Shown: positions 16,885 through 27,734, numbered from the stretch's first letter. The stretch is DNA of 64,000 nucleotides from an uncultured Bacilli bacterium (GCA_934725985.1 CAKVCX010000001.1:434001-498000), one strand, 5' to 3'. A program made the numbers and translations. The notes: generated by a model from the letters alone, not told the origin.

Positions 16885-18963
16885 TTATAAAACGTCCCAG
16901 CTCCCTACTTTGTTAACGCCACTATTTTTTAATTCGGTAGTCGTATCATAGCGAACAACCCCGCCATTGCTAATTGAAGGTTTAGCAAAATAGACAAAGA
17001 CCAGGTCAGTATTTTTTGTTACACTAAAGTACCAAGTAACTGTTGGAAGCTTGCCAAATAAATCTTTTTTAGAATTGTTTTCTTTTGAACCTAAAATGCA
17101 GGAAGTAACTTGGCTAGCTATACCGGCACGATCGTAATCGCCTAATTTGTCTACATCGTTTTTTGCATAAGTGGCAAACAAATTTTGCGTTCCCATATAT
17201 CCACTAGATGCAGGCATAAATTTTTCGCTTACAACATATACATTGCGGAAATCACCCGTAAATGACCCATAAGGTCCAGCCGAAATAGTTGTATCAACAC
17301 GGAAAAGAGCACCTTTTTCTTGTTTGGCCGAGGTAACTTCCCCTACGCCACTGCTTAAAGTTAAGTTGACATAAATATCATTCATCGCCAAATTGTTAAA
17401 CCTATTCTCAAACAAAGAATAAGAATGGTCATAATAATTTGTAGTCGTAACATAAAGATTAGATAAAGCAACGCCCCACCCGGCAACATTATTGGTCCAA
17501 TTGTTTCTAGCTAATCCACAGCAGAAATCAGTAGAAGAGAAAGTAAATTCAAAATGAGTATTTTTAATAACAGCATTCTCACCCAATCCGCCAAATAAAC
17601 CTTCTCTAGCTACTTTGGCTTTTAAAGTATAGCCTTGGCCATCAAACGTGCCTTTAAAGTATCTATTATTTGGTTTACCCGCTTCATAATAAGAACTAAT
17701 TTGGCTAGTCATATCGATTTCGGTTGTTATATCACTATCCAAGATATAATAACCATCAATGACTTTTCCGCTTTCTAGTTTCAAACTAGATAAGAAGTTG
17801 TCCTTATTTAACGCTCTAGTATAAACAAAAGAATTTTCAAAATAGAAGCCACCTTTATTAGTAAGAATAAGCAATGGTTCAGAATCATCGCCTTTAGCAC
17901 TTAGCCCGCTAATCAAACCATTAGAGATGAAATCAAGTTCTTTGTCGCCTTGTTTTACATATGTTAATAAAGCCCCCTCACCAAAATATTGATCCAACGG
18001 GAATGGAGATTCGGCAGAAACCTTTAATTGCCCATCATATGTAGCAACCGGACAAGTAACCTTAACATCTACATAGCTATAATAGGAATTACCATTCTCA
18101 TCAGTATAAGTTCCAACTATTGTAGTTTCTCCTTCTTTTTTAGCTTGGACAAAGCCAGTAGAAGTAATAGAAATGATTTTATCGTCAGTTACTGAGACAG
18201 AAGCATTTTTTAAAATTCCATTTTCTTTAACAAAGAATTCAACTTTGGCAGTTGAATCATAGGCTTTTCCTTGCCAAGAAGGCAATAAACTTAAATCGAT
18301 AGAGTTCATGACTCCTTTTTTATTTGTAAGAGTAACTTCTGGATAAATTAAAATATCGCTAGAAACGTTAACTTCAAAAGTTTTGCTCATTAATGGGGTT
18401 GAAAAATTATTCCATAAACCTTTAATCGTTACTTTTGTACTGCCTACTTGCTTTCCAACTAAAGAGTTGCCAGATAAAGAAACTATTTCTTTATTCTCGA
18501 TAGAGATAGAAATTTGGCATGGATAATTTTTGCCATTGAAAGAAGCCAATCCTCTTAAAGGGAAAGAAGTTCCTTTTCCTAAAGTAATAATAGAAGAAGA
18601 AACATTATCCAAGCTTAAAGAAGGCAAGATTTTTCCAAAGCCAACATTGACTAGACAAGTTGCCTTGTTTTCGCCTATAGAAGCCGTTACGGTTGCTTGC
18701 CCTTTTCCAGTAGCCAAAACAGTTCCATCGTTAACGGTAGCAACGTTTGTATCAGAACTGCTCCAACTTATTGCTTCTTTCGTAGAAGAAGAGGCCGTAA
18801 GTTCAAGAGTATCGCCAAAAATCATGTCAGCCCTAGTTTGGCTTAAAGAGATGTCGCTATTGATAACAGATGAGTCGCTAGTAGTTTCTCCCCCACAAGA
18901 AACTAGGCCCAAAAAAGACAAAGATAATAAAGCGGTAAATAAACAGGTCTTTCCTTTTTTCAT
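16885..18963 (-). CDS. Ig-like (BIG2) surface lipoprotein
   Basis: 692 residues. Lipobox LGLVSC (Cys about 23). Residues about 40-107 form a BIG2 bacterial Ig-like domain with ISWSSSDTNVATV...GKGQATVTA; two further divergent Ig-like segments follow to about residue 300. The C-terminal 300 residues contain FDGQGYTLKAKV...GLFGGLGENAVIKNTHFEF, a beta-helix/GLUG-like pattern that also occurs in the C-terminus of the phosphatase lipoprotein at 27746. No catalytic motif is seen. Spacing of 2-3 bp on both sides ties it to the operon. Likely a binding or scaffold protein on the outer face of the membrane; the ligand is unknown. Confidence 0.75.
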   Translation of the reverse strand: MKKGKTCLFTALLSLSFLGLVSCGGETTSDSSVINSDISLSQTRADMIFGDTLELTASSSTKEAISWSSSDTNVATVNDGTVLATGKGQATVTASIGENKATCLVNVGFGKILPSLSLDNVSSSIITLGKGTSFPLRGLASFNGKNYPCQISISIENKEIVSLSGNSLVGKQVGSTKVTIKGLWNNFSTPLMSKTFEVNVSSDILIYPEVTLTNKKGVMNSIDLSLLPSWQGKAYDSTAKVEFFVKENGILKNASVSVTDDKIISITSTGFVQAKKEGETTIVGTYTDENGNSYYSYVDVKVTCPVATYDGQLKVSAESPFPLDQYFGEGALLTYVKQGDKELDFISNGLISGLSAKGDDSEPLLILTNKGGFYFENSFVYTRALNKDNFLSSLKLESGKVIDGYYILDSDITTEIDMTSQISSYYEAGKPNNRYFKGTFDGQGYTLKAKVAREGLFGGLGENAVIKNTHFEFTFSSTDFCCGLARNNWTNNVAGWGVALSNLYVTTTNYYDHSYSLFENRFNNLAMNDIYVNLTLSSGVGEVTSAKQEKGALFRVDTTISAGPYGSFTGDFRNVYVVSEKFMPASSGYMGTQNLFATYAKNDVDKLGDYDRAGIASQVTSCILGSKENNSKKDLFGKLPTVTWYFSVTKNTDLVFVYFAKPSISNGGVVRYDTTTELKNSGVNKVGSWDVL

Positions 18964-18965
18964 AA

Positions 18966-20990
18966 TTACACTCCTAAGCTTTCCAAATATTGGCTAATGG
19001 ACACGAATTCCTTGATGTCTTTAATGCTTAAATCCAAACAAATGTTTTTGAATTTCTTTTTGATTTGTATAAATTCATCGGCAGTAAACTTATCACTATA
19101 GCACCCGATGGCAACTTTAGCAGGAATTAGCCACTCAATATCAATATAAGTGGTTAATCTTTTATATTTGGCCTCATCTTTTTTATAAACATCTAAAGCC
19201 TTATAAGCCTTGTCACATAAATCAAACAAATCTTGAACTAAACCGAAACCCCAATATTTTCCATTAGAAGAAATGTCCGCTTGCATTGAACCGCCATTCG
19301 CGATGTTAAATTTTTCAATGGTTCTTGCAAACCACAGTCTTAATTTGTGGAACATTTCTTTCATAATTGGAGCGGCTTCTTCATAAACGGCATTCATGAA
19401 GTTTTCGATTAATTCGTTCATGTCTAAAGAAGAATCCCAACTCTTTTTGCAAAGAACATAGTTTGCTAACCCGCCAAATCCAGGGTCAGCCCCCCTTTGG
19501 TCGTTTTTAACTTGTTCGAAAGAGAAAGAGAAATGATATTTATTTAAAAATTGGTGATAATCGTTATATAAATTATAGATGTCATAGAAAGTAATGTAGT
19601 CGTTGTAGAACCCACCATAACTCCAAGCTAGTGTTCCAGGATAGAAATTACCCCAAGCTTTGATGATATCTCTAGCTTCGTTATTGTTGGCGGAATAAAA
19701 AGATCTACCATAGTCTAAATTCATTGCGGCAACAAAAGGCATAAGCTTGACGCCTTCGTCAGGAATAATGTCATCCTTATATTCAAATGTGCCGTCTTCA
19801 TTTTCTTTAAATGGTGGCGTTATAGCGGATTGATAAGCAAAGAAGCCATAATTTAAATCGCGTCTATAGTCCTTATTCTCTTCTTTGGCCATCCATTCAT
19901 TAACTATCTTGCCAACTCTTTTCATAAAAAGAATTACAGTAGCAACAATTGAACCGTTGTGTTCATCTTTTATTTTAGTGCAAGCGTCGCAATCGCAAAG
20001 ATCAGGAACATCGTTCATCCCTAAGAATGCAGTTGTATAGCTTGGATATTCCTTGTATGGATTCCAAGTCAAAGAATCTTCAATTTTTTTAGCGGCAATT
20101 TGAATCATCTTTTCAAGTTCTTGCTCATCTCCGTTCGCAGTAAAGCAAAGTTGATCGCCTTTTGGAGAATAAAATTTAGGATTAGATTTTTCGTATTGTT
20201 TCTTTGGGAAATAAAAGAAGCTATTATGGTTTCTATTAGATGCAGATCTTGGAGAATCGCCTTCATAAATTGGCAAGAAAAGATCAATAAGATCATCCAT
20301 CGTCCTCATCCTATAGCCAAACATTTGATTTTGGTTGGCGGTTGGATAAAGAAGACCTCTACGTTGTCTATATGCAATATCAGGAACATCGATGACATTG
20401 TAATCGTATAAGCATAGATCTTTGACATTCTTATCAAGAGTATAACAATCGTGATAATAAGTTTCGAAATTGAAATTTATTTTTAAGAAATTGTAGACCC
20501 CGTATAAAGTTCCATAATTTGAATTGCCAAAGATAAAAACAGATTTACCTTTAGTAAGTATTCTTGAGCCATCTCTTCCAAAACCATCCAAAGAAGCTTC
20601 TTCTCCAAAAGAAGCACTTTGGAAATAGGAATTTTGCCCCAAAGAAATATAGGTATCGGTATCTTTAAAGGTTATGTTAGCATCAGTTATGACACTTAAT
20701 TCAATATTGGTTGCTTCTTTAAAAAGGGAAGTAAGCTCACTGCGAGCATAAACAAGCTGATCATCAGTTTGGCTAGGAATGATAACTTTATAAGTTGTTT
20801 TAGAATTTTTAATTAAATAGGAAGAAGTCGGCTTAGCTATAAATTTATGCTTTTCCGAAAGCGAATTCCCGCTATCGGAAGAATTGTTTTGGTCAACACT
20901 TGTACTTTCTTGTTCACCACACCCACTTAAAAGCATGATGGTTGAAGCTAGTAAGCCAAATAAAATCTTTTTTTGCTTTTTCATTTTCAT
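18966..20990 (-). CDS. DUF4838 lipoprotein, glycosidase-like
   Basis: 674 residues. Lipobox LLSGC (Cys 24). Residues about 65-190 resemble the alpha-glucuronidase/GH20-type N-terminal domain (YKVIIPSQTDDQLVYARSEL...TYISLGQN...GTLYGVYNFL). The centre matches DUF4838, with LGMNDVPDLCDCDACTKI, a Cys-rich signature of that family. DUF4838 proteins are found in polysaccharide-utilisation loci and are thought to be glycoside hydrolases, but I know of no settled activity for this type. It is anchored outside the cell and would act before uptake. Start has a good AGGAG site. Operon position is between two other surface proteins. Confidence 0.75.
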   Translation of the reverse strand: MKMKKQKKILFGLLASTIMLLSGCGEQESTSVDQNNSSDSGNSLSEKHKFIAKPTSSYLIKNSKTTYKVIIPSQTDDQLVYARSELTSLFKEATNIELSVITDANITFKDTDTYISLGQNSYFQSASFGEEASLDGFGRDGSRILTKGKSVFIFGNSNYGTLYGVYNFLKINFNFETYYHDCYTLDKNVKDLCLYDYNVIDVPDIAYRQRRGLLYPTANQNQMFGYRMRTMDDLIDLFLPIYEGDSPRSASNRNHNSFFYFPKKQYEKSNPKFYSPKGDQLCFTANGDEQELEKMIQIAAKKIEDSLTWNPYKEYPSYTTAFLGMNDVPDLCDCDACTKIKDEHNGSIVATVILFMKRVGKIVNEWMAKEENKDYRRDLNYGFFAYQSAITPPFKENEDGTFEYKDDIIPDEGVKLMPFVAAMNLDYGRSFYSANNNEARDIIKAWGNFYPGTLAWSYGGFYNDYITFYDIYNLYNDYHQFLNKYHFSFSFEQVKNDQRGADPGFGGLANYVLCKKSWDSSLDMNELIENFMNAVYEEAAPIMKEMFHKLRLWFARTIEKFNIANGGSMQADISSNGKYWGFGLVQDLFDLCDKAYKALDVYKKDEAKYKRLTTYIDIEWLIPAKVAIGCYSDKFTADEFIQIKKKFKNICLDLSIKDIKEFVSISQYLESLGV

Positions 20991-20998
20991 CTCCTCCT

Positions 20999-23900
20999 TT
21001 ATTCGACAATCAAGGTATATAGCCCATAAGCAACATTGCCTTCTTCATCTTGGCAAGTAACATAAACATCATATTTGCCTTTGTTAGATATAGTTATTTT
21101 TTTGCCATTCTCTTTTGAGGCAACCAAGATGCCATTTGCATCATAAATCAAATGCCAGATTTCTAAATCGCTAGAAGCAGTCAAATTGTCTTTTGCTTCA
21201 ACGCTAACTAAGTCACTTTCAACATTGGCTTTAATAGTCAAAGTTCCAAATTTAGTTGTAATGACCGGGGCTTCAAAATCAAGCACGCTAGTCATATTTC
21301 TTAATCCGCCAGAAACGGTATTGCCAACTCCATCTACCACGCTATAAATGAATACATAAGAGCCATATTCATCAAGTTCGACTTCGTAATCAGTGGAATA
21401 ATCGGATATATCTTGTATGACTTTTCCAGTATTTTTATCTTTTAAATTAGTAATATTACCACCAACATTCTTAATGGCATCAAGTCTAATATTGGCATCA
21501 CTAACAGGAGTTAATACATCGGCAACGCTTGGTCTGCTTAAAGTGACAACATCACCAACGTGTCCAACTTTTTCCGGGAAAACCGCTGAAGTCATAGGGG
21601 CAACCCTGTCTCTAGTTGAATTGGAACGAAATGGTTGATTACCAACCATAGAAATATCAATATAGGAGGAAGTCGTTAATCCTTCAGCTTCTAAGTCGAA
21701 TAAGAAGAAGTCGTTTTCAAATGGATTGTTTATTTCAAAAGAGGCACCAGCGACACTTAAAGTCGAGATGGTACTACTATAAATTATTGAAGCACCAGCA
21801 ATATTATAATTTTCAGTCGTTGGCAAAGACCTTCCGTTTACTGTAGCCGTACTACCGGTAAGTTCAATCTTAATTTTGACATTTGCATCATAGATAGAAG
21901 TTAATGTCAAATTTAGTTTTCCAAACCCTGAAGTCTTGAAATTGAAATTGAAACTAGAGAAGAGAAGTTTATTGATAAATTCTAATGACCCATTGCCTTC
22001 TTTTTTACTTTGATAACGGACATATTCTGCATTCTTACCATTAGAATCCAATTCGTTTCTTCCTTCGAAATCACCAACAAAATATTTTGTTAAATCGACT
22101 TTCTTACCATCAAATCCCGTATCAACGATATTAATAACTTCAGTTTCAATAAAGGAAGCAGGGTTGGTTTTTGGAGCAATTTTAAATTGAACATTTTTAG
22201 AACCGGTGATGGCAACGTCTTTATAATTTATAGGAGCGTATTCTCCACCATCAAATTTTGCAAAAGCTTCCACTTCATCTAACTTCGCACCGTTTTTCCC
22301 ATAGGTATAAGCCTTTGGTATATCTAAAGTATATGATGAATTCTTCATGAAATAATGCGGCAAGGCAAAGTTATTGTTTTCAAAAGAAGCAACGTTGTTG
22401 TCGACTACTTCAAAAGTATAAGAAGTCTCTCCAGCATAGAAACTATCTTTATATGTATATTTTACTTTATAGGTTCCAGAAGCTTCTAATTTAACTAAAT
22501 CGACACTAGAGAATGCTTTCTTTTCATTATTAGGGAAAGTTACTTCAACTTCTACTACGCAATCATCGTTTAAAGAAACCGCCTTAAAGTTGTTGAATTG
22601 AATGGTGGTTCCAGCTTTTAAATCAGTTAATGGGAAGAATTCAAAATCAATTCCTGATGTGCCAAAACTTGAAACATTGAGATCAATTCTTTTTCTTGCA
22701 ACATTCCCATAGACATCGCTAACTTCATATAACAATGTGTAAACACCTAGTTGATCGGGAGTAAAAGCGCCGTTACGAACGCCAACCATTCTTTTTAAAG
22801 TAGAATCGTATGCATACCAAACGCTACATTTTACTTCTTCTTTTAAGCCAGTGTCATCAACGGCTTTTGCTTCTGGTAATTTTAATTCGACGCCACCCAT
22901 AATGTCGGCTTTTTCTTTTGAAGCAACATCAATTAATGGAGCGTTAGTATCCTTATAATAGTCCATAGGAACAAGGTCATCGCCTTTTATTCCATTTATT
23001 TCCCCGATTTCAAGATTGGCCTTATCAGTTCCGTTAAACCCACTTGCACTAATAGAGACATAAGCTAAGCCGTTTTTAAACCCTGGAAAGGTTGTCTCAT
23101 ATATTCCAGAGTTGTTAAATTCGGATACCAAAACATGTTCTCTAGCAGAATCATTATCGGCATAAATCTTAAGTTTACCTGGATTAGAAGAATCCAAGAA
23201 ATAAGAAACGTTACTATAGTTTTTAGAGACAGGACTATTTCCAGTCAAAGCCGAACCACCGGAAGAATTAATTTTATAAGAGGAACCGTTAACTGTAATA
23301 GTTCCGGCATCATCTTGGACTAATCCAGCACTGCGGCTTCCATTATAGGCGGCAGAAATATAGTTTTCATAATAGTAGGAGCCCTTGCTATTCGTGATTG
23401 TAAAATAATTATTTGGATCGTAAGCATCGGTAAAGCGGATGTTAATTTGATGAACGGTAGGCATGGTTTCTAAATCTATAACGTTCCATGCAATTAATTT
23501 TTGATACTTGGACTCAAATAGATTAATCGGGGACGCATAAGTGAATGTATCGCCTTCGGTCATGCTTAATTTTAGGCCAAAACTATATCCATTAGCGGAG
23601 AAATTTTTATTTAAAGAACCATAACTAACGCTAGATTTATTGCCTTGGAAAGAATACATGTCTTTATAAACACAAAACTCTTTTACAAATTGAATTCCTT
23701 CTTCGCCAAGTAAAACTAATTTATATTTCCCAAGAGAATCTAATTTGTAGGAAGAAGAAGTTGTATTTACTCCATTTGGATAAATTAAATATGAAGAAGA
23801 CACTTTGACATTTTTGTCTCCGCTAGATAAGGTCGCATCTTTAGAGATATAAATATAATCGCCAAGATTATAAATTTCTTCTAAATTCAATCCATCAACA

Positions 23901-24001
23901 GTAACTTCATCGCCTTTTACTTGAATAGGTTCGGAAGCAAAAGAGGAAAATCCAAGCATCGACAAGGTGGCTAAGGTAACTAATAATTTAGCTTTTTTCA
24001 T
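20999..24001 (-). CDS. Very large secreted multi-Ig-like protein
   Basis: 1,000 residues with a type I signal peptide (KKAKLL..., cleavage near SSFA/SEP) and no lipobox, LPXTG or C-terminal membrane anchor. A jelly-roll-like region (about 100-350, SFGLKLSM...TFTYASPINLF) is followed by several Ig-like domains recognisable by repeated LGVYTLLYEVSDVYGNVA, SGTYKVKYTYKDSF, YGSYVFIYSVVDGVGNTVSGG and KGKYDVYVTCQDEEGNVAYG strands (DUF5011/HYR-like). No enzyme motif is visible. How it stays on the surface is unclear; it may bind the glycan or a partner lipoprotein. RBS AAAGGAG. Next gene upstream is the permease pair. Confidence 0.7.
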   Translation of the reverse strand: MKKAKLLVTLATLSMLGFSSFASEPIQVKGDEVTVDGLNLEEIYNLGDYIYISKDATLSSGDKNVKVSSSYLIYPNGVNTTSSSYKLDSLGKYKLVLLGEEGIQFVKEFCVYKDMYSFQGNKSSVSYGSLNKNFSANGYSFGLKLSMTEGDTFTYASPINLFESKYQKLIAWNVIDLETMPTVHQINIRFTDAYDPNNYFTITNSKGSYYYENYISAAYNGSRSAGLVQDDAGTITVNGSSYKINSSGGSALTGNSPVSKNYSNVSYFLDSSNPGKLKIYADNDSAREHVLVSEFNNSGIYETTFPGFKNGLAYVSISASGFNGTDKANLEIGEINGIKGDDLVPMDYYKDTNAPLIDVASKEKADIMGGVELKLPEAKAVDDTGLKEEVKCSVWYAYDSTLKRMVGVRNGAFTPDQLGVYTLLYEVSDVYGNVARKRIDLNVSSFGTSGIDFEFFPLTDLKAGTTIQFNNFKAVSLNDDCVVEVEVTFPNNEKKAFSSVDLVKLEASGTYKVKYTYKDSFYAGETSYTFEVVDNNVASFENNNFALPHYFMKNSSYTLDIPKAYTYGKNGAKLDEVEAFAKFDGGEYAPINYKDVAITGSKNVQFKIAPKTNPASFIETEVINIVDTGFDGKKVDLTKYFVGDFEGRNELDSNGKNAEYVRYQSKKEGNGSLEFINKLLFSSFNFNFKTSGFGKLNLTLTSIYDANVKIKIELTGSTATVNGRSLPTTENYNIAGASIIYSSTISTLSVAGASFEINNPFENDFFLFDLEAEGLTTSSYIDISMVGNQPFRSNSTRDRVAPMTSAVFPEKVGHVGDVVTLSRPSVADVLTPVSDANIRLDAIKNVGGNITNLKDKNTGKVIQDISDYSTDYEVELDEYGSYVFIYSVVDGVGNTVSGGLRNMTSVLDFEAPVITTKFGTLTIKANVESDLVSVEAKDNLTASSDLEIWHLIYDANGILVASKENGKKITISNKGKYDVYVTCQDEEGNVAYGLYTLIVE

Positions 24002-24015
24002 GTTAATTTCTCCTT

Positions 24016-25035
24016 TTATTCTTTTATACCGCCCATAGATACGTTACCCATGAGCTTATTTCTAAATATTATGAAGATAATAGTGATAGGGACGGCTAGA
24101 ATCATAGAAGCCGTAATCTTGCAAGGCACAGATTGAAGCAAGAATTTTTCCATTCCTGTCCCAATATCGGATTTGCTAAGAGACATCTCATAAACCGCTC
24201 TAGCTAAAGTTGGATGGGTTGGAAGATAAAGCATTGTAGCCTGCCAGTCGTTCCAAAGAGCAATGAATTGGATAAGAAAGACAGTCCCGATTGTCTTTAT
24301 CGCCATTGGGAAATAGATTCTAAACATGATGGTAAAATCGCTAGCCCCATCTATCTCTGCCGCTTCTCTATAAGCGTCACTTATCGAACTAAAGAATGCA
24401 TAATAGACAAAGTAGTACATGCCAGCCCCCGATAAGAAACGCAAGAAGTTCCCCCAAAGACTATCGTAAATCCTAAGTTGTCTTAACCAAGTCAATTCAG
24501 AAGGCAAAGCCCCAACAATAGGAATCGATAGCATCAAAGTAAAGATGACATTTATTATGGTTGAAAGTTTATATTTATATTTTGAAGTTAAATAAGCAGT
24601 TATAGCAGGAACAACAGAAACAATAAGGCCTCCAACACCAGCATAAATTAACGTATTCATAAGCATGTTAAGGAAGCCTATGTTTTCAGCTGTATGAGAA
24701 AGAAGATCGTCTCCCACATACCAAGAAGAATTCAACTGGGTGAAGACAAAGTTTTTAAAAATTAAGCCATAATTGCTTAAGTGTAATAACTCATAGTTAC
24801 TTGCAAATGGATTATCCCAGTTTTCCCAGTCAATGAAAGGGAAAGAGATAGGACCATTTTGTTCAAAGTCATTCTTGCTCTTAAGCGAAGTCATTAAGCC
24901 CCATAAAAGTAAGAATAGAAGAACAATCGTAAAAATGGAAATCAAAATGGCAAGAAGGGTGTAGAAAGCAATGTCGGCTTTGCTAGCCTTTGGCTTTTTG
25001 CCACGTTTAATATTGCTAGTTTCAACACTTGGCAT
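24016..25035 (-). CDS. Carbohydrate ABC transporter permease, MalG type
   Basis: 339 residues, six predicted membrane spans, the first near residues 28-48. The cytoplasmic EAA loop reads EAAEIDGASDFTIMFRIYFPM, the site that contacts the ATPase. This is the second permease of a CUT1-type importer for oligosaccharides. It follows the MalF-type gene with a 2-bp gap. No ATPase is in this operon; the nearest candidate is the gene at 32397, and a shared MsmX-type ATPase elsewhere is also possible. Confidence 0.9.
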   Translation of the reverse strand: MPSVETSNIKRGKKPKASKADIAFYTLLAILISIFTIVLLFLLLWGLMTSLKSKNDFEQNGPISFPFIDWENWDNPFASNYELLHLSNYGLIFKNFVFTQLNSSWYVGDDLLSHTAENIGFLNMLMNTLIYAGVGGLIVSVVPAITAYLTSKYKYKLSTIINVIFTLMLSIPIVGALPSELTWLRQLRIYDSLWGNFLRFLSGAGMYYFVYYAFFSSISDAYREAAEIDGASDFTIMFRIYFPMAIKTIGTVFLIQFIALWNDWQATMLYLPTHPTLARAVYEMSLSKSDIGTGMEKFLLQSVPCKITASMILAVPITIIFIIFRNKLMGNVSMGGIKE

Positions 25036-25037
25036 AG

Positions 25038-25991
25038 TTAGTCCTCCCTTGGGCCAAATCTATTGAGCGCAAATTTGACCAAAAACGTAACAGGAACAAT
25101 GATTGCGGTTAATGAAAGACCAAAAGCCGAAAGAGCAGGATAGCTAATATAATTAGGGTTACTGCCAAGGATATCGGAATTTAGCGAATTCAAATAAATG
25201 AAATAGCCTACATTCCCCATTCTAGCAGCGCCTTCTCCATAAATATTGAAAACCTGAAATTGACTTACAAATACTTGAGAGACAATAACAATCGCCAAAG
25301 AAACAATCGTTGGATAAATTTTAGGTAATACAACATGCCAAAGTATGGAAGCAGTATTGGCTCCATCCAACGAAGCGCTTTCGATTAAGGACGGGTTAAC
25401 GTTTCCCATCGCGTTGGAATAAAGAAGAACGTTAACGCCGAAACTCATCAAAATATTAAACCCAATCATAACCCACATTTGAGTTTTTGGATTTAATAAA
25501 ACATCCATTTTTTCAACGCCAAACCATTGATATAACATCTCTGGTATAGCAGTCTGAACTCCATACTTAAACAGTAAACCAAGAACGATGCTAGAAAGAA
25601 CTTGAGGTAGATACAATATCGTTCTAAAGAAAGCACTGCCAGGTCTTTTCTTATAAATATAATAAGAAGCAAGTAAAGCAAGTGGCTGAGAAACAAACAA
25701 ATCGATACAAATGAAAATCAAGGAATTTCTAAGCATGTATGGATATTTTGAAAATGAATCCCAAGCAATCTTAAAGTTGTCCCATCCGGCAAAAGAAATT
25801 AGAATCTGCCCTGATTCAAAGTCAAGATCGTAATTTTGAAAAGCCATTACGAAAGAATTGACATTGACGTAAAGATAGAACATGAAGAAATGTACTATAG
25901 GAATTATTAACAAAGATATATAGAAGAGGAAATGTCTAAGTTCGTATTTATTAAACTTATTGTTTTTGCCTCGAGTAATTGTTTTATACAT
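25038..25991 (-). CDS. Carbohydrate ABC transporter permease, MalF type
   Basis: 317 residues with six predicted spans and the EAA-type loop ESASLDGANTASILWHVVLPKIYP. The N-terminus is short and lacks the large periplasmic loop of enteric MalF, as usual in Gram-positive LplB/YtcP-like permeases. It forms a heterodimer with the next gene product and receives sugar from the binding protein encoded just upstream (34 bp). Confidence 0.9.
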   Translation of the reverse strand: MYKTITRGKNNKFNKYELRHFLFYISLLIIPIVHFFMFYLYVNVNSFVMAFQNYDLDFESGQILISFAGWDNFKIAWDSFSKYPYMLRNSLIFICIDLFVSQPLALLASYYIYKKRPGSAFFRTILYLPQVLSSIVLGLLFKYGVQTAIPEMLYQWFGVEKMDVLLNPKTQMWVMIGFNILMSFGVNVLLYSNAMGNVNPSLIESASLDGANTASILWHVVLPKIYPTIVSLAIVIVSQVFVSQFQVFNIYGEGAARMGNVGYFIYLNSLNSDILGSNPNYISYPALSAFGLSLTAIIVPVTFLVKFALNRFGPRED

Positions 25992-26024
25992 ACTTTTCCT
26001 TGAATTTAAGCAATAAGAACGATT

Positions 26025-27734
26025 TTATTTTGCCATCTTATCCCAACTGTCTTTATTAAGGTTAGTTTGTTCGAAGATATATTTGGCATTGCAGTTGTTA
26101 TAACGCATGGCGTTTAAATAAGAGTCTTGGATTTGAGTTCCATCTGGAGCGGTGTAATGGTTAAGTGACATACCATAAGAAAGGTAGAAAGAACCATAGT
26201 TTTTCTTAAATCTAAGGGAGTCTGAAGCACATTGAATAACATCGGCATCAGCTCTATAAGTCGCCAAATCGGTGTAATAGGTATTTCCAAGTTTAGAGGA
26301 ATCATAGGTGTAATCAACTGGAGCGGTTAATCCGGTCAATTCAGAGAAAGCGGCCAATTCATCATTGGAATACATAAATTTTAAGAATTCTTTAACAGCT
26401 TTTTCTTTGCCATTCCTTTTAACTCTAGCGTTAGCAAATGTAACGGTATTGCCAACATTCATTAAGGTTGGTTTCTTGCCTTTTCCTTCTTCAACTTGTC
26501 CAGTTAATTGGGTTGGAAGCGGCATAAAGGTAATATGGCGCGGAGAAACGTTGCTTGTTTTTTCACTAGCATGAATTTTGTCATATGTTGCAAATTCAGC
26601 TTCTGCTTCATGACACCAATAAGAGCCGTCCCAAAGCATTCCGTAACGCTTTCCATTATGTCCGTTGATAAACCAGTTATCGGCTTCGGTTGGGGCGCCG
26701 TTTGAATTCTTTAATTGTTCATCGTCGATCCATTTGTTATTCAAAGCCATTTCAAAGAAAGCCATGGAATAATATCTATTAGCCATACTATACATTTTGT
26801 AGCCATTTTCATCATTTAAGGCCATCTTTTCAGTAATTGGCTTTTTTAACCCAGAGCCATTGCAAAAAGCATCTTCATCACTATAGCCAGTAACGATTTC
26901 AACTTCTTCATCGGTCCAGTTGCAATAAACATCTCTCATTCCATCTCCGCCGGTCAAAGAAGCCCACATGGCGATAGGAAGGTACCAAGAATAATAAGTT
27001 CCGGATCCGCATAAAAGTAATGGAGAAATTCCATCACCATACATTTTGTCGCATAAAATATTGAACTCTTCCAAAGAAGAAGGAAGGCCATCGTCGTAGT
27101 CACCTCTGACCCCGTTCGGGCCAACGGATTTAGTTACGTTTTTATCACCAATAAAATAGGCTTTACCATATTTGCCATCATATTCTTCTTTATCATCGTT
27201 AGAAACCGAAGGATCGGCAAAATATAGATTCTTTTCATCGAATAAATCTTTGTCATAGCTAACGCCAGGAAACCATTCATAATGGGGCAAAGCGTAATAT
27301 CCACCATCGGACCCAGAAATTCTTTTCAATAAATCTGGTTCGATTTTATCTTTCATTGGTTCAACAATATCATCAATGTTTAAAAGGAATTTTTGAGCCG
27401 ACAAAGAATAAATATCAGGAACGCCTTCGTACATGAAGATATCATCACCAGAGGTTTTCATTTCGGTGTTGAATGAAATGCCTTTAGCAGACCTAATTTT
27501 GAAATTAACGCCAGTTTTTCCATCTTCAAAAGAAGTATTTTTGTTTAATTCTTGGAATCTTTGGGTGCATTTGTTCATGAAGTCAACACCAGCGGTTCCA
27601 TTAAAAAGCATAATGTTAATGGTTGTGATTTTGCTGTTATTACCCCCGCCATCGTTTTCACCACAAGAAGCAAGGCAACCCATGACGGCCGTCATAGCAG
27701 CTAAAGTAAGGTACTTTTTCTTAGAGTTTTTCAT
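26025..27734 (-). CDS. Extracellular sugar-binding lipoprotein of ABC importer
   Basis: 569 residues. Signal peptide with lipobox GCLASC (Cys about 24), then TTINIMLFNGTAGVDF and a two-lobe solute-binding fold of family 1 type, with segments such as YALPHYEWFPGVSYDKDLF and the late VKEFLKFMYSNDELAAFSELTG that is common in these receptors. It is longer than average (about 420 residues), which suits binding of longer oligosaccharides. Stands directly before its two permeases and 11 bp after the phosphatase lipoprotein gene. RBS AAGGAG. Confidence 0.88.
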   Translation of the reverse strand: MKNSKKKYLTLAAMTAVMGCLASCGENDGGGNNSKITTINIMLFNGTAGVDFMNKCTQRFQELNKNTSFEDGKTGVNFKIRSAKGISFNTEMKTSGDDIFMYEGVPDIYSLSAQKFLLNIDDIVEPMKDKIEPDLLKRISGSDGGYYALPHYEWFPGVSYDKDLFDEKNLYFADPSVSNDDKEEYDGKYGKAYFIGDKNVTKSVGPNGVRGDYDDGLPSSLEEFNILCDKMYGDGISPLLLCGSGTYYSWYLPIAMWASLTGGDGMRDVYCNWTDEEVEIVTGYSDEDAFCNGSGLKKPITEKMALNDENGYKMYSMANRYYSMAFFEMALNNKWIDDEQLKNSNGAPTEADNWFINGHNGKRYGMLWDGSYWCHEAEAEFATYDKIHASEKTSNVSPRHITFMPLPTQLTGQVEEGKGKKPTLMNVGNTVTFANARVKRNGKEKAVKEFLKFMYSNDELAAFSELTGLTAPVDYTYDSSKLGNTYYTDLATYRADADVIQCASDSLRFKKNYGSFYLSYGMSLNHYTAPDGTQIQDSYLNAMRYNNCNAKYIFEQTNLNKDSWDKMAK